Position numbers and translations under genes: made by a program
From: Aotearoamyces nothofagi
Lineage: Eukaryota > Ascomycota > Leotiomycetes > Leotiales > Tympanidaceae
NCBI GenBank assembly: GCA_015345905.1
Contig: JADDTR010000005.1
Location: 558,001-622,000, forward strand
Direction: 5' to 3'
DNA length: 64,000 nt
Notes under the pieces: model-generated
Told to the model about the DNA's origin: nothing
Database searches by the model: none
The model's input: the letters and a program-made list of their open reading frames with translations, nothing else
Part shown: positions 59,335-64,000 of the stretch, in pieces
How the letters are laid out: each line of letters opens with the position of its first letter
How positions within the stretch are numbered: position 1 is the stretch's first letter

Positions 59335-62300
59335 ATGTCTGGTTACGGTAGAGGCAACGGCCATGAGCGCCGTAGGTCTCGTTCCCCAAGCCGAGATAGT
59401 CGTGGGGATAGCTACCGTGACTCAAGATCGAGTTCATCTCGTGGTAGTAGCGATGGCGGGCATGGGCGCGGGAGTTCATATAGTGGCCGTGGAGGTGGCT
59501 ACGAGAGCAGAGGCGATCGCGGGAGCGGAAGCTTCCAGAGTTCTTTCCGGTCGAGTTTGCCACCTCTGCCCGAAAAAGCCCCCAGTCCGGAGACTGGCAA
59601 AGCAATTCCATACCCGGAATTATTAGTCAGGGGCAGAGTTGGGGAAAAGATAATGGTGACTGTTAATCACCATGTCATTGAAACCTTGCCCGTCATTGCT
59701 ATACATCAGTAAGTCTCAAACATTCAGACAAGCAAAAAGGTAAATTACTAATGCTTGGTAGATATGAACTCCGCTTCAACGTTCCAGAAGCATCCCAACT
59801 ACGCGGGGATGCAAAGGTGTCGGTCACCCAGATGGCCAGAGTATTACTTGATCGTACTCTTGTTAGTTTGCTTGGTGAGAATTTTGTTTTCGATGGAGTT
59901 TCGCTGGGCTGGTCACCCTCAGTACTCTTTCCAGCCGGGGAGACCCGTACAACTATGATTACCTTAGGAACTCGCCGCGATGGGGCTAAGAACCAGGTCG
60001 AGATAGGTATCAAGAACCTTGGGCCTTTGGAAATTGGCAAACTAGTAGGATACCTTCTAGGTGGCGCCGCTGGCTTGGACCCTATGGGGGATCCCATATT
60101 AGAGCCCATGCTCAAGTGGCTCAACGCAGTCTACCGTGCTGATCCGGCCAAGAATATGGTCACACGTCCTAATTCCAATGCTTACTTTCAGAGATCCCCT
60201 GAGACATCGCATTTACTTAAGTCCACTGGCGGAGTCCTTGAGGCGTTGAGAGGTATGCTAAGTATTGTTTATTTCTTCATCTTTCTATTTATATTCTGGA
60301 GTCAAAAGCCTTTGTTGGTCACTGGCGAGTCTATATAGTACCGGCTGAAAGTTGGAGCTCTTGGATCTGTACAAGCCCGTCCTTATATTTATTTCGCTAC
60401 TGCTGTGGCATTTGCTGTCGTTTCATGTTGCCGTCGTCTCTTTCTCGCCGTTGTTACATCGTTTGCCGTCGATTGTCATGTTGCTGCTGTCTACGAATCT
60501 TGTTACTAACTCAAAGACAGGCATATTTCAGACGATGCAAGTCCGGTTTGGCCGTAAGTACTCTTTAACTGATATGACTTTTATCTAACTAAACTTGGGC
60601 AGGCCTTACCTTGAATGTGGACACTGCAACGACGCCTTTCTGGGTCCCTAATAAGTGTCTAGTTGAAAGTGTCTGTGCTCTTATGGGTGTTAGAAATCCA
60701 AAAGATGTCGAGGCAGACTTTTTAAGCAACCCAGGCAGGTTTTTCCAGGCGGCGGGTCGCCTACTTGGAATCTTCTTCAATGTCCGCCATTTAAGCGGAT
60801 CAAGTAATGAGAGAAAGCAACGATTCATGAAATGGAGTAAAAATGATGCCCTAGAGACGTTCTTTGATGAACGCATTGACCCCAAGGAGGAGGCGACTCG
60901 GCGCACGTCAGTCGCCAATTACTTTCGAACACGATATAATATTACCCTTAAATACCCAAAACTTCCACTAGCTAATAGTAGTAAAGGGGAATTCCCTCTT
61001 GAGGTAAGCACTTTTTACTATTTCAGAGAGAGATTAGAAAATTGGAATTTGCTACTACTTCTTCACATCTAGTGGTCTATATCACTAATGCCTTCTTAGC
61101 TATGCTTCTCATCTGCGGGGGAGCGGTATCGAGAGCCTCTCCAAGGAAGTGATACCTCGGATTTTATTCGTTTCGCCACATGCCCAGCAACTGTTCGCCG
61201 TCAACAGATTGGAGAGAACTTAAAGATGCTTGCATGGCATAACCTACCCACGCCCCGAGCTCACGGTCTGTCGGTAAATCCCAACATGATGCAGGTAAAG
61301 GCTCGTGTATTGCCGGCACCAACTATTCTTTATGATCGTCAAACAATGACCCCTAGAGATGGACGGTGGAATCTCCGCGGATTAAAGTTCCTAAGACCTG
61401 CTACGATCAAGTCCTGGGTCATTATTTACTTTCCAAGTGGCAGACAAATAGACCAGTCAACGATACAGCGTTTCGGGACCGAAATTGTTAAGGGCTTTCG
61501 TGCCGTTGGGATGAATGTCCCTTCGACATCGCCGGCTATGATTATGGGAAATCCGCAGGGGCATGTAGATACCATCATTAATGATGCCATTGCTAAAACT
61601 GTGAGTGTCTTTGGAATTCCTCCGGATCTCGTCATGGTTATTACACAGGAGACGTCTTCAGCTCTATACACTGCCATAAAGCAAGCTCTAGATATCCACA
61701 CGGGGATTGCAAGCCAGGTAATGGTCGCCGACAAGGCTTTGAAAGATCGTGGACAAGCACAGTATATTGCAAAGTCAGTACCCCTATCTTGAGTATATAT
61801 ATCGTAACCTTTATGCTAACAGCTTTCCAGCATTTCAAGCAAGTCCTCTCTATCCTAGATTGATTTCTGACCATTCTAATAATCTTTCCAGTGAAAGTCA
61901 ATGTAAAGCTCGGCGGAACAAATTGCATCGTTGATGAGCCTATGTTCAAGAAGCGTAGGTGGATGCTAATAGGAGGTGACATATCCCATGCAAGCCCAGG
62001 TGCCTTGCGGCAAATCAACCCGCCTCCTTCTACAGCTTCATTGGTCGGTACATTCGATCGATCATGCACCGCATACACAAGCGTTAGCACAATACAAAAC
62101 GCAACTGAAGCACTTATAGAGCATGTCAAGCCTATGATGAAAGAACTTTTAATTCGCTTCAAGCAGAAGAACTCCGGCGAGCTTCCAGAAAGCATCATCT
62201 ATTATAGAGATGGGGTTTCGGAGTCAGAGTACCAGAAGATTCTTATCACAGAAGGCATGGTATGTATCTTCACTCCAGATACCAAATCAAAATACTAATA

Positions 62301-62809
62301 TCCACAGGCTCTCCGAGATCTCTGCCAGCAAGTCGGTGCTCAGGTCAAGATCACAATAATAGTAGCCATCAAACGGCACCACACTCGATTCTTCTGCGAC
62401 GGAGCCATGGCGACAAAGCTAGGCAACGTGCCTCCCGGAACCGTCATCGAGAACTCCAGCACTACCAACGACATGTTCCTGATAGCCCACACGGATCTCC
62501 AGGGAACCAAGCGACCAGTCAAGTACGCCCAGCTGATCGACGAGAACGCGTTATCGCCCGACGACTTCCAGCGTATCACCTACAACCTGTGTTCAAGCTA
62601 CGCACGTGCAACCACGAGCGTAGCCGTAGCCCCTCCGATCTACTACGCCGACCAATCCTGCGAACGCGCCAGGCTTCACTTGACGGTAGACAATAACGGG
62701 GACCAGCTGCTTCCGGAAATCCACCAGAAGTTGAAGTGGAATATGGTATGTGCCGACCGAGCTCTGAAAGGGGCTGACTTTACTGACATTGGGATAGTAC
62801 TGGCAGTGA
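59335..62809 (+). CDS. qde-2: Argonaute (QDE-2-like) RNA-silencing protein
   Basis: Guide-RNA-loaded effector of RNA interference. Nine exons: 59335..59708, 59762..60252, 60521..60553, 60603..61003, 61100..61773, 61831..61838, 61892..62259, 62308..62745, 62798..62809 (932 aa). The first 75 residues are an R/G/S-rich disordered tail (RGRGSSYSGRGGGYESRG). N and PAZ regions follow; MID and PIWI fill the C-terminal half. Catalytic residues: GGDISH (D690), QNATEAL (E733), YYRDGVSE (D767) and YYADQSCERARLH (D898), where animal slicers have histidine. KRHHTRFF and KLGGTN are also typical. The end WNMYWQ matches the buried C terminus of Argonautes and comes from a 12-base last exon. Exon 6 of 8 bases, with a GC donor, is required to read ANISMKVNVKLGG. 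Confidence 0.94.
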
Positions 62810-63358
62810 TGATTCGGATGAAGGAAAAGGGGGAGACGATGGACGAGCGGAGGCGGAGTTCTTAGGAGGGGTGATGGAGATCACTCTCGTGGCGAAACAT
62901 TCCTAGACAAATATTCTTACGCATACAGTATTGACGAGCTGGATGGATACATCTGCGAACACGACGTTTTCTCTATTTCAATTTAACACCCATGCAATGA
63001 CCTGGATATCAAGCTCTCCCTCACAGATTCTCACGGGCATTCTCTTCCGAATACACCATGGTACTAACGACAGCTTCGCATATCCACTGCAATGGTCCTC
63101 CTACTTGATCTGAATTCTCATTTAACAGGTTGGGGCGGCTCTCCGCATAGAGCGGTTAGAGTCTGGCTAATATTCATTTATCACCACATTGCACATGGCC
63201 ATCATTACACCTGCACGCACGCATTGCGAGCACATCAAAAGTTTATATAGTTTTGCATTTTTGCTTTATTCTTCCGGAAATAACAGATCCTTTAGGACCC
63301 GAAAACTTATGCAGCATCCCTTGATATTGTGAAATATGCCTCAGTGATTTTGGATCTT
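62810..63358. other. Convergent intergenic region, Argonaute / SEC62
   Basis: 549 bases of mixed composition with no recognised gene, RNA or repeat. Confidence 0.5.
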
Positions 63359-64000
63359 TTACTCATCATCGAAAACCTCTTCAATCCTTGGTGAAAGATT
63401 TCTGTGCGATGGTGTTCCAGTTGCGACTGGTGCTGAGGATGAAGTTGTTGTTGCGCTTGCTGGTAGAGGCTGGCCCGGGACTTGTACAGAACCTAGACCT
63501 GTACCAGTAGATGAAGAGGCCTTGGACTTTTTCGTGGACTTCTTTTTTTCCTAAGGGGCCAATGTCAGTTTCTGCAGTGTAGAGTGCTATGCGGTGGTAA
63601 TTACCTCTTGCCATCCCCAAACAGGCCGGAAACTATCAAAGAAACCAACATCCTCGAATAGATTTGGATAGAGCCACAGTCCTGGTGGTACGGCAAACAT
63701 TGTGATGCCAAAAAGGATCAATCTGAAGATGCTCATAGCAAAGAACAGCCCAATCAATCCCAGAGCTCCCATGCTTAGATACCACACTCCTAATCTCAAC
63801 TTCATCGGCCACAGCGGGAACATGACAATTGCGAAAACCACAGCAAGCGCTCCAGCAGCATAGAGTTTTGTTTTCCACTGCGGGCCATCATAAAGCCACA
63901 CGAAATGCAGATCTTCTTTACATTCTTGCTGCTGCTCAATCTTAACTGTCCAGAGTCCCTTCACGCGCTTCGCCTTGGCTGGTGGGGCATGAGCGTGGCC
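63359..64000 (-). CDS. SEC62: Translocation protein Sec62, C-terminal part (5' end outside window)
   Basis: ER membrane subunit of the Sec62/63 post-translational protein translocon. Minus-strand exons 64000..63605 (open to the window edge) and 63550..63359; 195 residues are visible. LHFVWLYDGPQWKTKLYAAG leads into the first membrane helix (AGALAVVFAIVMFPLWPM), then RLGVWYLSMGALGLIGLFF and a second helix running to VPPGLWLYPNLFEDVGFFDS, the hallmark hairpin of Sec62. FRPVWGWQE ends the exon. The last exon encodes a K/S/T-rich cytosolic tail (KKKSTKKSKASSS...) ending in acidic IEEVFDDE. The intron is short (54 bases). The N-terminal cytosolic domain lies beyond base 64000. Confidence 0.95.

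Noticed and set aside
62746-62865. Longer Argonaute C terminus ending in a basic tail
   Set aside because: Splicing to 62798 gives the conserved aromatic end YWQ. The read-through tail resembles no Argonaute.

Overview
The window is nuclear DNA of a filamentous ascomycete (Pezizomycotina). The evidence is short spliceosomal introns (mostly 45-120 bases, with CTAAC/CTRAY-type branch sites close to the acceptor), typical fungal proteins (a Sch9 kinase with a C2 region, Qcr10, an endopolygalacturonase, a QDE-2-like Argonaute, a Dal5-type permease), and densely packed genes on both strands. I could not place it below class with confidence. I resolved 22 protein genes by hand, splice site by splice site. 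No rRNA, CRISPR array, LTR element or intact DNA transposon was seen, and only one weak tRNA-like trace.

Layout. 1-2960: the 3' part of the inner-ring nucleoporin NUP170/NUP155. 3405-18302: a TMEM97/EXPERA protein, an orphan type I membrane protein, glucose-6-phosphate isomerase, Sch9 kinase, an extended-SDR epimerase and a CHIP-like TPR/U-box ubiquitin ligase. 19289-28446: QCR10 (six small exons), a small disordered conserved protein, the GINS subunit PSF2, the glucosyltransferase ALG10 and a BTB protein. From about 3.4 to 29.3 kb the DNA between genes is unusually GC-rich and full of micro- and minisatellites. It surrounds the ordinary-looking PGI and Sch9 genes and ends sharply before 29.5 kb.

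29872-34811: mitochondrial Hsp70 (SSC1) and a WD40/DUF2415 protein share a 413-base divergent promoter. 36052-47254 is an accessory block. It holds a secreted endopolygalacturonase, a hydantoinase/oxoprolinase fused to a DUF917 (S-methyl-thiohydantoin desulfurase-type) domain, a DszA/NtaA-type flavin monooxygenase and a Dal5-family transporter. The last two are divergent, and the promoter between them carries many GATA-factor sites. Together they look like a nitrogen- and perhaps sulfur-regulated catabolic cluster for a (thio)hydantoin-like heterocycle. This is the best candidate for an undescribed system here.

48377-63964 returns to housekeeping and RNA-silencing genes: acyl-CoA-binding protein, tyrosyl-DNA phosphodiesterase TDP1, a membrane-anchored disulfide isomerase, phospholipase D, an Argonaute with an apparent 8-nt exon and a D-E-D-D catalytic tetrad, and the 3' part of SEC62, which runs off the right edge.
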